From Maniola hyperantus (lineage: Eukaryota; Arthropoda; Insecta; Lepidoptera; Nymphalidae), in the NCBI RefSeq assembly GCF_902806685.2, contig NC_048554.1:310001-374000 (forward strand): a DNA stretch of 64,000 nucleotides. Direction: 5' to 3'. Position 1 is the stretch's first letter. Every line of letters starts with the position of its first letter. This document shows positions 1 through 9,884 of the stretch, one piece after another. Made by a program: the position numbers and the translations under genes. The notes below the pieces were generated by a model. It was not told the origin of the DNA. It searched no databases and was given only the letters and a program-made list of their open reading frames with translations.

Positions 1-1294
1 TATCATTTGTTTATTGTTAAGTCATTAACAAAACGGTTCTTATAATATATCCTTAGGTTCCGCAAATATTCAAAAATGAATTGGCTTTATGATCAAACTA
101 AATGAGAGCGGCCACACTCGGGTTGCGTCAGGCAACACCGATTGGTGAGATTTAGAATTTTTCTGGAGTCAACATGTGAAGACGAATTTTTTTTCGTTCC
201 AGGAAAATCTCACTCTTTTTCGCCCATGGCTTCGCCTGGGAAAATACAATAGTTATAAATTTTAGTCATCCTAACGTATTTCAATGTTTCATCAATTATG
301 GTGAGTGAAAAATCAAGTAATGTGGATTCGACAAAATGGCGGTTTGGTTAGAGAAAATCCTAATTTTATGATTTCATTCCAGTTCCAGTTATTTTATCTT
401 CCCAAATAAATGAGGATAATGGGTTGTGGGTGGACTTCTGAAAACCATTGGTGGCCAGGAGTTCAATAGGTGAGTTGTGTTTGATCGGGAAAATTCCACG
501 TGTCGAAATTTTCACACAGCACAAATTATAATCTTGTTTTTCTTTGTTACAGGGTTTACGTTTACGTTTTTAATTTTACGTTTACGTTTTACGTTTAGCT
601 TCAGTTTTCCGTTTTAGTTTTCCGTTTGCGTTTTCGGTTTTCGTATTTATTTCTTTTGCACATTCACGTTGGCAACTTAATTTCTATGGATAAGACTTGG
701 TGAAAATCTTTGTAATGAAACATTTCGGTTGTGAAGAATCAAATAAATTGAGTTTTGGATCTTGGCCGATGCCGTCCAGCTACCTTGCAGTCTTCGCACC
801 TACAAGTAAGCAAATGTTTGTATCCTGGAACAGTTTAGTGAACCTTCTTAGTGTATGTGTACAGTAAGAACCCTGTCTTTACTACTGAGCTTTTATTTTG
901 AAACAATTTTATGAATTTTACTGTGTCATTGTCTATTCCATGCCAATGGCATCTTAAATTTAAAACATAGATTTTATGTACTATCTACCTAAGGCATTCT
1001 AATGTATCTAAATTAAGTCTTGGCATTAAGCTAGAATAACTAAGCATTATTAGCCATCCTTATGTATTAAGCGACCCCGGTAAAAGTTACATTAAAAACA
1101 ATTTTGCCTAACATCTAGCAAATTTCATTTATAACACCTCATATACATTACAAGGGAGTCGACGGCTAGCTTCTATTCTTTACTAGGTAGATAGATCAAG
1201 TAAGTAAATTATTTTTTTCCTCTAATCTTTGTAAGGTGGTAGATTATTCCGTATCCGGGTATATTTCCATTCCGCCCGATTTATCACCCTTACA
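1..1294 (+). mobile_element. LTR of a Ty3/gypsy element, 5' end outside window
   Basis: Nearly identical to the 3' LTR at 14622-16102 from that LTR's position 14827 onward; about 205 bp of the 5' end lie off the window. It ends in CCCTTACA at 1294. The next bases are the middle of an R2 repeat, not a tRNA primer binding site, so this is a solo LTR or the 3' LTR of a separate insertion, not the 5' LTR of the element at 9.9-16.1 kb. The two copies differ by scattered substitutions and by the length of an ACGTTT-rich tract (about 553-640 here). Confidence 0.9.
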
Positions 1295-1432
1295 ATGCCT
1301 ACGTCATAATAGCTATCTGCATGCCTTCCAGCCCGATCCGTCCAGTAGTTTGAGCTGTGCGTTGATAGATCAGTCAGTCAGTCAGACAGCCAGTCACCTT
1401 TTTCTTTCATATACATATTTAGATTTATAGTA
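1295..1432 (-). repeat. R2 repeat fragment interrupted by the LTR
   Basis: Matches the second half of R2 (compare 17857-18074): the stretch from the tRNA-like 'GCCTACGTCATAATAGCTAT' through the CAGT run to the TATATTTAGATT end. The first half is missing and should lie on the other side of the LTR, outside the window. Confidence 0.75.
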
Positions 1433-2226
1433 CTATTATACCTATTATATATCAATCTTGTCAGAAAACCCTGATTTTTTATCATATTTCGTCGCGTGGA
1501 TAGAGATGGGACTATGAGGCTTTGCTCCTTTGTTTCTCTCAGCTCTGACGTCGTTCGTACGACAAAAAATATGGAATCGATTGCCGCGATATTTGTACTT
1601 AAGGGGACTCAGTTCGGTGCTTTCTTCATACAAACGTAGGAGGGAAAATACAACAATATTCGATATTGTACGCACAAAACTAAGAATTATATCGATTTAT
1701 CTCGTCATTATCTAGGTTTATTGATATATAAAACATTGAAAAAAATATTGATTAAAAAGTTACGAGGCTCAAAAGATTCCTATTTTAACACTAAATTAAT
1801 GACAACTTTGGGCGTAAATAAATAAGATTAGGGATATGAAAATTCTAAAACAATTTATCATTAGACGTAGTTTATTTATTCATTAGTTGAAATAACTTTA
1901 CTTTGCAAACATAAATTCAGCAGTTTTTTCTCAAAAATACTTTTCCTAAACCCTTATCGCGCGCTTGATTTCGGTGAAAATCATCGTGCCTCTCAACTTT
2001 CTCATACAATGTCAAGTGAAAAGCAAACATGTTACCCACGTGCGCTGCCAATTTCGGTCGAGCGTCCTGCGTCACCTTAAACTAGTTATTTATTAGGTAT
2101 TCTAGACAGGTTCCGTAGCCGTCGCCCCCAAACATCGATGATGTAAGCATAATATAAGAAAACAACTACGTATACCTACACTATACATGCATATCATCTA
2201 CAATTTATTTAGAAGAAGTTTACAAG
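1433..2226. other. AT-rich stretch, no gene recognised
   Basis: Short reading frames here (for example 1445-1675) show no recognisable domain, and no repeat was matched with confidence. Probably old repeat-derived or neutral intergenic DNA. Confidence 0.4.
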
Positions 2227-2509
2227 TTTTTTAGGGTTCCGTACCTCAAAAGGAAAAACGGAACCCTCATAGGATCAATTAAATTGTGGTCATAACTAAT
2301 AATTAGTATTTTCAATTTTTGAAGTAAGATAACTATATCAAGTGGGGTATCATATGAAAGGGTATCTTAACCTGTGCATTCTAAAACAGATTTTTATTTA
2401 GTTTTATGCATCAAAGTTTTTGAATTATCGTGCAAAATGACGAAAAAATACGACTGTAGTACGGAACCCTCGATGCGCGAGCCTGACTCGCACTTACACG
2501 GTTTTTTTT
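2227..2509 (-). repeat. R1 repeat, shortened copy
   Basis: Starts with TTTTTTAGGGTTCCGTACC and ends with the CGAGCCTGACTCG hairpin and a GGTTTTTTTT tail. It lacks part of the middle present in the copies at 22979-23384 and 50371-50800. 2510-2882 downstream holds only an R1-like remnant (ACGGAACCCT near 2660) and a short GGAC run near 2771-2785. Confidence 0.8.
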
Positions 2510-2882
2510 CAATATCTTGAACTAGGTGGTAATTATCAAATAAATAAGAAAAATGTTGATAAGTAAAGTAGTAAGTTGTGAATCAGTATTTTATTAGAAA
2601 CCCATTGATTTAGATCAATATTAACGCCTAATTCTAAATCTTGATATTCTCATTTTATTACGGAACCCTAATAAAAAGAAAGAGTATTAATGATGAGGCA
2701 CTGACGTCATAGCCCGTGGGACTCCTGCAGCGGACACGATTGTTTATATTCGACCGATGTTCACCAACAGACGGACGGACGGACGTAAACAAATAAATAA
2801 AGACATTTTTGTGTATAACTGTACTTTACTGACTGATGTGATGGACGGATGACTGATGAGTGAAGACAAAGTGAAGTGAAGA

Positions 2883-3061
2883 GCCTCAATAGCTCAACCG
2901 GTAGAGGAGTGGACTGAAAACCGAAAGGTCGACGGTTCAAATCCCGCTCGTTGCACTATTGTCGTACCTACTCCTAGCACAAGCCTGACGCTTAATTGGA
3001 GAGGAAAGGGGAATATTAGTCATTTAATATGGCTAATATTCTTTAAAAAAAAAAAAAAAAA
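2883..3061 (+). mobile_element. S1 SINE, tRNA-Phe-derived
   Basis: The head keeps a box A-like ATAGCTCAACCGGTAGAGG, an anticodon-region GACTGAAAACC and a box B GGTTCAAATCC, in the order and spacing of tRNA-Phe. A non-tRNA body follows (TAATTGGAGAGGAAAGGGG) and a poly(A) tail of about 18. Four more copies lie in the window (7243-7424, 8797-8972, 46384-46560, 51299-51473). The acceptor stem does not close, so it is not a working tRNA gene. Confidence 0.85.
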
Positions 3062-3075
3062 GTTACATGGAAGCA

Positions 3076-3214
3076 AGCGGATGGCTATCTGGGTATGAGG
3101 CGGGGGACGCCCCGCATACCTACCCGCACTTCACCCGCACCGGGTTAGCACGGGGGATGTGCGGGTGTGCAGGGCGTTCCCTCCCCGATTGTCATCTCGA
3201 CCTGTCGCGTACTA
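3076..3214 (+). mobile_element. M2 GC-rich MITE, left end eroded
   Basis: GC-rich segment with GGGGGACGCC, CGGGTTAGC and GTGTGCAGGGCGTTCC, ending in CCTGTCGCGTACTA. It matches 33504-33640 and the complete copy at 48707-48863, whose two ends are inverted repeats of each other. Confidence 0.65.
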
Positions 3215-3247
3215 TTACCAATATTACTATCACTATCTAGTACCGAC

Positions 3248-3466
3248 CCATAATATTATAAATGCGAAAAGTGTATTTGTTTGTTGGTTTATTAGTTTTT
3301 TGGTTTGTCCTTCAATCACGTCGTAACGGAGCAATGGATTGACGTGATTTTTGCATGGGTATATTTAAAGACCTGGAAAGAGACATAGGCTACTTTTTAT
3401 CTCGGAATCCAACGGGATTTTTAAAAACCTAAATCCACGCGGACGAAGTCGCGGTCATCAGCTAGT
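3248..3466 (+). repeat. R3 repeat (RTE-like 3' tail)
   Basis: Contains the family hallmarks in order: TATAAATGCGAAAAGTGT, CAATCACGTCG, a 'GGCTACTTTTTATC' block, AAATCCACGCGGACGAAGTC and a CAGCTAGT end. It is one of more than a dozen copies in both orientations. Probably the 3' end of a non-LTR retrotransposon of RTE type; no protein part is attached here. An R4 fragment (AACCGACTTCAAAAAAAGG) follows at about 3516-3577. Confidence 0.75.
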
Positions 3467-3810
3467 CATCAATTATAATCAACAGTAGGTACTCTAACGA
3501 ACTATTAGGTATGATTTTTAACCGACTTCAAAAAAAGGAGGAGTTTCTCAATTCGTCGGAATCTTATATTTTTCACAAACAAAATCATTTTAAATCCCTA
3601 TTCGGATATAATTGGTTCAAACCAACTAAACCCTAGTTGTCGATATTGATGATGATGACTAATATAACATAATTGTTTCATCAATTAGTAATGCTAGTTT
3701 TAGTTATTATGACACCTTTACCACCATTTGTTATTTGTGTTTAGTTACAATATAAACCACAGTAACCGCAAAACGCAGCGCTAATCTGAGCTTGCTCGGA
3801 TATAACCGCA

Positions 3811-3992
3811 TATAAGTACCGCAAATTGCTATTGCGCTGGAACCATGTCTCATTAATATCATAATGACGTCATTTTCACGTCATTTGACGTATATTTAAG
3901 TATAAATATACCATCAGCTTGAAACTCAACAGTCAAGTGCTGACGTCACTAAAATAGCGGTCACGCGCATTAGCAATTTGCGGGACTTATAT
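3811..3992 (+). mobile_element. M1 MITE with TA flanks
   Basis: Ends are inverted: ATAAGTACCGCAAATTGCTA on the left and TAGCAATTTGCGGGACTTAT on the right, flanked by TA. The interior carries several TGACGTCA-like motifs. The same family occurs at 22478-22627 and, reversed, at 28647-28812. A TA target duplication would fit a Tc1/mariner-type source; no transposase is present. Confidence 0.75.
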
Positions 3993-4072
3993 TATATGAT
4001 ACGAGAGTCGAGATCCACTTTGTTTTACTGACTTTCGTCTTTGTTCTTATCGATAGACATTTAAACTGGTTA

Positions 4073-4640
4073 CACCCCGTTCCCACTTGTCGGCTGTCGG
4101 GCCCGGATTTTAATCGCATGTTCCAGTGGCAGAACACTTTGTCACAAATTCGGTTTCAGACAAACTTCATATAAAAAAAATTATTAACTTACTACTTCCA
4201 AAACCACTACAAAGTAAAAAATAACTTTTGATTCTATACATGTATATATGTTGAAGTCGGGCGAGCTTCACGCTTTGATTTCTAGTCTCTTTTATTATGC
4301 TCGCCCGACTTCATACATACATACACGTGTAGATACAAAATTATTTAAGTCGATTTTTATATCATTTTTATTTTAAGCTTTTTAATGTAAGTAGTCATTG
4401 TTTGGTACCTAAAGTATCAATTCACCAGCAAAACCTTCCAAATACACACGGCTCAGTAGTTCAGTACAAAAAATATTATATTTGCAGAGATCTCGAAAAA
4501 ATCGGTGTGTACATCATACATTTAAAAAAAACGGGCCGAACTGAGAACCACCTTCTTTTTGGAAGTCCGTTAAAAATGTTCTGCCTCTGGATCATCCGAT
4601 TATAATCTCGGCCCGATAGACGACAAGTGGGAACGTGCTG
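4073..4640. mobile_element. 568-bp DNA element with ~67-bp inverted ends
   Basis: 4073-4139 and 4574-4640 are imperfect inverted repeats: both arms share GTTCCCACTTGTCG at the outside and a block ending in GGCAGAACA inside. TTA is present directly outside both ends (4070-4072, 4641-4643), as PIF/Harbinger-type elements would leave. The middle contains R4-type sequence and a separate 15-bp hairpin (TGAAGTCGGGCGAGC and its complement, about 4252-4312). No transposase reading frame. Confidence 0.65.
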
Positions 4641-4789
4641 TTAGGCATCCATTACCTATCCAATTACTTACTTGTTATTATATCCTTTGTCTATACTTAG
4701 CAACGGATGGCAACGGACTGCATTTGGACTGCAAGCCGACTGCAAATATGCAGTTATCATGCTAATGTGTCCATAACGAGTGAGAGTTC

Positions 4790-5012
4790 TTTTTTTTATT
4801 CAGATACAACTTAGCGCTTGACTGCAATCTCACCTGGTGGTAAGTGATGATGCAGTCTAAGATGATAGCGGGCTAACCTGGAAGGGGTATGGCAGTTTTT
4901 ATTAAACCCATACCCCTTTGGTTTCTACACGGCATCGTACCGGAACGCTAAATTGCTTGGCGGCATAGCTTTGCCGGTAGGGCGGTAACTAGCCACGGCC
5001 GAAGCCTCGTCA
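4790..5012 (-). mobile_element. S2 SINE, 5' end degraded
   Basis: Reverse copy of the element at 21891-22238: poly(T), ATTCAGATACAACTTAGCGC, the CACCTGGTGGTAAGTGATGA block, then CTACACGGCATCGTACCGG and GGTAACTAGCCACGGCC. The tRNA-like head is no longer recognisable. Confidence 0.75.
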
Positions 5013-5055
5013 GAGACCACAATATCTGATACCAACTTCTACATCTGTACAATCT

Positions 5056-6000
5056 GTATGTTGATGCAATCATCTATCATCATCAACTAGTACGCTATTC
5101 TAATAGAACAATGACGCTCGCTCACAGGCGGTTGCATGGCAACTGCAACTAGCTGTGTCACATGGCTTCACTTGTCTATTATTAGTTTAGTGTACATAAT
5201 TACATACACATAAGTAGCATTAAAGAGTTGATGCAATCATCTATCATCATTAACGTACACGATTCTAATAGATAAAGGAGATCGCCCGTGAACGGGCCCT
5301 CTTTTGTGGCGTCGCGTCGTGTCAAAACTTAATTTTTTTTTTTTTTATGTGTTATTTTTTTACGATTATGTTTTATAACTACTTTTTTCACTCTATTATT
5401 GAAAATGTTCCACAATTACAGTTAGAATCGTAAACATGCATTTATTTTGAAGAAGTATTAATTAAATATAACCTCAATATCAGCAATATAAAAAATAAGA
5501 TTTCTTTATAACCAGGGTGAATAAATAGAAATCGTTTGCAGAATATAAAGAGTTAATTATTTGTCTACAAAATAAAATTAAAACCATGGTGACATAACAA
5601 TTTTATTAGGGGGGGGCCCAAAGCTCCTAAGAAAATGGGCAATCTCTTTTATTTATGTTATAACATAATTAATTATCACCATTTAATTAATTACCACCAA
5701 TTATCATTTGGGAGGAGACCGGAGCTCTGTGGTGGGCCGGCCATGATGATGATGATGATGACAAGTGACGCAGCTAGCTGCTGTTGCCATGGCAACGTCT
5801 AAGAGTCATTTATCTTATCTATTAGAATGGTGTACGTTGATGATGATAGATGATTGCATCAACTGTTGTTATGCTGCTGTTGTATGCTCTCTGTACTATG
5901 TATACTATGTATACTATGTATACTATGTATACTATATATACTATGTATACTATGTATACTATGTATACTAAACTAATAATATAGACAAATAAAGCCATGT
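5056..6000. repeat. Inverted-repeat complex with a 9-bp microsatellite in one arm
   Basis: A block with GATGCAATCATCTATCATCA and ATTCTAATAGA occurs forward at about 5060-5108 and 5228-5276, and reversed at about 5818-5868. The same units continue through CATGGCTT...TTAGTTTAGT (forward near 5163, reverse near 5998) and CATGGCAAC...CTAGCTG (near 5136 and 5795). The right-hand unit carries a TACTATGTA tandem array of about 9 copies (5896-5970), where the left unit has only a short TACATA-rich segment. The loop (5281-5710) is AT-rich without a gene; an S3 tail (GGGCCGGCCATGATGATGA) sits near 5733. Confidence 0.65.
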
Positions 6001-6090
6001 TTTCAAAGGTGTGTGAAGTCCGCCAATCCACACTTGGCCAGCGTGGTGGACTATGGCCAAAACCTTCTCATAGGCACCTACTGAGGTATT
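6001..6090 (+). mobile_element. S3 SINE, 3' fragment
   Basis: Contains CAAAGGTGTGTGAAGTC and TTGGCCAGCGTGGTGGACTA, the conserved body of S3 also seen at 36444-36500 and 59150-59200. Confidence 0.6.
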
Positions 6091-6348
6091 TAGTAAAATT
6101 TACTAAAAATGCAAATGTATTCAACGCACAAACAGTACAAACTCATTTTATTCCGTGTACATAATTCGTAACAATGAGTTAAGTCGTTCCGGCCCGATAC
6201 CGCGCGAAATGTTTTTTGTCCGTTTTTGTGTTCGCGTGTTTGCGGAGCGGATCGAAACTGCCTACCACTTACTTACCGATGCAAATGTGGGCTTGTACAA
6301 TGTACATACATTATTTTACATTTATTTAATTTATTACTTTGTATATAC

Positions 6349-6475
6349 AGCGGTGATAGTCTAGTAACGTCTCGGCTTCATGGTCGGAGGGATCGGGGGT
6401 CGATCCCGGGCTTGAACTTCTAACTCTTCGGAGTTAGGTACTTTCTACTGGTGAAAGAATTTTCAAAATCGATTC
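6349..6475 (+). mobile_element. S3 SINE, tRNA-like head
   Basis: Has GGTGATAGTCTAGTAACGTC (box A region) and a good box B, GGTCGATCCCGGG. It is similar to the heads at 36305, 36890, 49428 and 57765. The S3 body is missing after about 6450. Confidence 0.6.
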
Positions 6476-6654
6476 AGTAATTCCAGAGATTATTCTCTAC
6501 AAACAAACTTAGAAACATTACCTCTTTATAAGTAATATAAAGTATAGAAAAGTTGTTCGTTTCGAGTAGGATTTGCCATGTACTTGTACATATTATGATC
6601 GGGCAAGTCCAGCCGCACAAAGTCTGGACGTCTGCACTAGTTTGGATATAATGC

Positions 6655-7044
6655 ACGGAGTTATAAATTTTGCACGATAAATCAAAAACTATTTTGCCTA
6701 AAAATAAATAAAAATCTGTTTTAGGATGTACAAGTAAATCCCTTTCATATGATACCCCACTTGATATAGTTATCTTACTTTGATAATTAAAAATATGTAC
6801 TAATTATTAATTAGTTCATGACCACAATTTAATTTTTTTTGTGTGATGTAACCACAAATTCACGGTTTCCAGATTTTTCCCCTAATTTCTGCTGTAAGAC
6901 CTACTACCTGCCAAATTTCATGATTCTAGGTCAACGGGAAGTATCGTATAGGTTTCTTGACAGATAAACAGACGGACAGACAGACAACAAATAGTGATCC
7001 TTTAAGGGTTCCGTTTTTTCCTTTTGAGGTATGGAACCCTACAA
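6655..7044 (+). repeat. R1 repeat, nearly full length
   Basis: Runs from TTTTGCACGATAAATCAAAA through ATGATACCCCACTTGATATA and AATTCACGGTTTCCAGATTT to TTTTGAGGTATGGAACCCTA. The hairpin end is degraded. The adjoining 7045-7242 has no feature I recognise. Confidence 0.8.
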
Positions 7045-7242
7045 ATTAGCGCGGCCAAGTCTCCGAAGCCCGTCGCCATGTAGGCGATATAGGGCTAGAC
7101 CCGTACACGGGTTTAAGCTAACAAGATCTAGTCTATAGGGGTAGGGTTGCCGTAGGTCGTGTCTTGGTGACGTAACCTGTTTGATAAATAGCCTTTGTTT
7201 ATACCACTCTATTACCTTGAAAATCATTTTTTAAATTTTTTT

Positions 7243-7424
7243 ATTTTTTTTTTTTTTTTTTAAAGAATATTAGCCATATTAAATGACTAATATTCCCCTT
7301 TCCTCTCCAACTAAGCGTCAGGCCCGTGCTAGGAGTAGGCACGACAATAGTTCAACGGGCGGGATTTGAACCGTCGACCTTTCGGTTTTCAGTCCACTCC
7401 TATACCGGTTGAGCTATTGAGGCT
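7243..7424 (-). mobile_element. S1 SINE (tRNA-Phe-derived), reverse
   Basis: Poly(T) of about 19, then the S1 body and head reversed: GGGATTTGAACC (box B) and CCGGTTGAGCTATTGAGGC (box A and start). It sits end to end with the S2 copy at 7431. Confidence 0.85.
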
Positions 7425-7430
7425 CTCTCA

Positions 7431-7618
7431 GATTCAGATACAAGTTAGCCCTTGCCTGCAATCTCACCTGGTGGTAAGTGACTATGCAGTCTAAGATGGA
7501 AGCGGGTTAACCTAGAATGGGTATGCCAGTTTTTAATAAATCCTCCCTTTGGTTTCTACACGGCATCGTACCGGAACGCTAAATCGCTTGGGGGCACGGC
7601 TTTGCCATCACTAGCCAC
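7431..7618 (-). mobile_element. S2 SINE, 3' part, reverse
   Basis: Reverse copy of the S2 tail and body (CAGATACAAGTTAGCCC, ACCTGGTGGTAAGTGA, CTACACGGCATCGTACCGG). It stops before the tRNA-like head. Confidence 0.75.
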
Positions 7619-7763
7619 TTAACCGATTTTGATGAAATACACAGAGATAGCTTACATCCCGGGAAAGAACATAGGCATTAGGCTACTTTATATCCCGAAA
7701 AATCAGAGTTCCCTCGGAATTTTGAAAATCTAAATCCACGCGAAGTGTCCGCATCATCTAGTA
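7617..7763 (+). repeat. R3 repeat fragment
   Basis: Contains AACCGATTTTGATGAAAT, CATCCCGGGAAAGAACATAG and AAATCCACGCG, then a damaged end CATCATCTAGT. An R4 fragment (TTAACCGACTTCCAAATAGG) follows near 7790. Confidence 0.65.
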
Positions 7764-8147
7764 AGTTATATTTCAGCTTTTTTAACCGACTTCCAAATAG
7801 GAGGTGGTTCTCAATTCGGCCCGTATCTTTTTTTTTGTAATTCACGAATGATTTTCTTAGGCAACATGTAAGTTTCGCTTGTAGAGTCATAGATGTTTAC
7901 TTATCAATCACAATGAATGATAAGGCGGTATCGCTGTGTACACGAGCTGTTCCCAATCAGCATACAATGGAGGGCGTGCCGGAACGCGCCCTCTGTGGCG
8001 AGGTACGACATGACATGTACCACTTCAGGTTACGGCCGCAGACGTTACGTTTCGGTTTAATTCTTACATACTGAATTTCACAATATACCTATAGTGCATT
8101 CAATATTAACTTGCGTGTTTCCACTTGAGACCGTCATTAGCAATTAT

Positions 8148-8328
8148 AACCCGTTTACTAAAAGATTGGACCTGGCGTCGATTAAAAATTAAAAAAAAAA
8201 ACTCAACAAGTGGGAGACAAAAATTCATAGTACGTGTATCAGTGACAAAGATGCGAACTTTTTGTCTGCCACTTGTTGAGTTTTTAATTTTTAATTGACG
8301 CCAGGTCCAATCTTTTAGTAAACGGGTT
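8148..8328. mobile_element. Fold-back element with ~70-bp near-perfect arms
   Basis: The arm from 8148 (AACCCGTTTACTAAAAGATT) is the complement of the arm ending at 8328; the outer 33 bases pair perfectly. Pairing continues, with an A-run length difference and few mismatches, to the GACAAAAA/TTTTTGTC ends around a loop of about 40 bases. It looks like a palindromic MITE. 8329-8796 beyond it shows no feature. Confidence 0.75.
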
Positions 8329-8796
8329 GTACAATAGAATTACATTCGACATGTCACGCAGTCACGTAAACAATAGGGTAATAAACCAAACACTCATAGA
8401 GCCCATTCATTTTTAAAGTTTTGTTGCAAACCTTGGAATTCACTCGCTGAGCGACTTAGAATTTATGCTGCTATAATACCTGCTGAAAAAAACCACACGA
8501 GGCTCGAAATCATAAATATTGTAAATTATTTAGCAGTCAAAGACAATAACAATGTAGGTATGCAAAGTAGGTGCTGGCTTGTGTAAGTACTTCACAATTT
8601 ACATACATGAATGTTTGGAGTTAATGAAAATACAAGTGTGACCTCGCTGAGTCACCGGAAAACTCATTATCTACGCGATAGCCGATAGCGGGCTTGTCAG
8701 TTGTCACGCCACTTTTCATACGTACCTACAAGAAATTGCAGAGGCAACAGAGAAAGAGCCTATGAGCAGAATGAACTAGAGTGAGGGAACTCTCGG

Positions 8797-8972
8797 TTTT
8801 TTTTTTTTAAAGAATATTAGCCATGTTAAATGACTTATATTCCCCTTTCCTCTTCAACTAAGCGTCAGGCTTGTGCTAGGAGCAGGTACGACAATATAGT
8901 GCAACGGGCGGGGTTTGAACCGTCGACCTTTCGGTTTTCAGTCCACTCCTTTACCGGTTGAGCTATTGAGGT
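8797..8972 (-). mobile_element. S1 SINE (tRNA-Phe-derived), reverse
   Basis: Poly(T), S1 body, then GGGTTTGAACC (box B) and ACCGGTTGAGCTATTGAGG. Similar to 7243-7424 with scattered differences. Confidence 0.85.
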
Positions 8973-9300
8973 TTGATCTTGAATCAACGATATGATAAAT
9001 GTGATACTAATGAACGGCCCGTTTGAAATCCAGACGTCACTGAGGTTGCATTGGTGCTAAATAAACATTTTAGGACCAATGAGTCGGTGCCATTTTGCTT
9101 GTTCAATGGCCCTGTCCTTACGAAGTATATTAAGTCAATGATGTTAGGCTATTTTGACGTAAAATCATAGAAAAATAGGACTACATTAGGGCTATCTGCG
9201 TCAAATGTACTAGCATGTGACACCTGCCAGTGGCACCGAAGCTTCGACGCAGTTCCCTGACTGTCGTGAGCGGTGCTATGAGGGCCAGAGAGCTATCTAA

Positions 9301-9489
9301 CGGCGAAGAAAACATCGTGAGGTAACCTGCATGCCTGAGAGTTTTTCATAATGCTCTCAAAGGGGTGTAAAGTCTGCCAAAGGGCCATACTTCTTTCAGG
9401 TTAACCCGCTTCCATCTTAGATTGCATCGTCACTTACCACCAGGTGAGATTGCAGTCAAGGGCTAACTTGTATCTGAATTTAAAAAAAA
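9301..9489 (+). mobile_element. S3 body fragment joined to S2 3' end
   Basis: 9301-9388 carries the S3 block (ATCGTGAGGTAACCTGCATG, CATAATGCTCTCAAAGG). 9396-9489 is the S2 tail (AGGTTAACCCGCTTCCATC to CTTGTATCTGAATTTAAAAA). 9490-9884 has no recognised feature; a short GACTGA-rich patch lies near 9708-9723. Confidence 0.6.
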
Positions 9490-9884
9490 GGTACGTAAGT
9501 AGTTAGTATAATTCCTTCGATTATTATTTATAGTTTTGTCTTATCATTCGAGTTGATTGAAACAATTAATTTCGAATTTACGAAATATTGTAAAATAATT
9601 ACTTTCAGGAGGTCAATAAACTTAGAAACACGGAGTTAGTAACTGACTGGTTCGTTGTAATTAATCTCTGTCTGTTTGTGAGTCAGAATACCTACACGAA
9701 AGAGTGCACTGACTGACTGATGATCTGTCACCGCTTCTCGCTTGACTGAAACCACAATCACTAAACAGGCGGCCTCGCAGTTTCCACTAATTATCACGAC
9801 TGCTCAAAAAAGGAGTGAAACGTTTTCAGGATTTATTTAAAAAGATTAAAGAAAAATGTGCCTCTATAGTCTATATGCAGTGAT

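Noticed and set aside
2883..2960. Functional tRNA gene
   Set aside because: Box A and B are present but the acceptor stem does not pair, and five copies with bodies and poly(A) tails show that it is a SINE head. The same holds for the S2 and S3 heads.
5765..6031. Protein-coding frames with YYV or VYI repeats on both strands
   Set aside because: They are translations of the TACTATGTA microsatellite.
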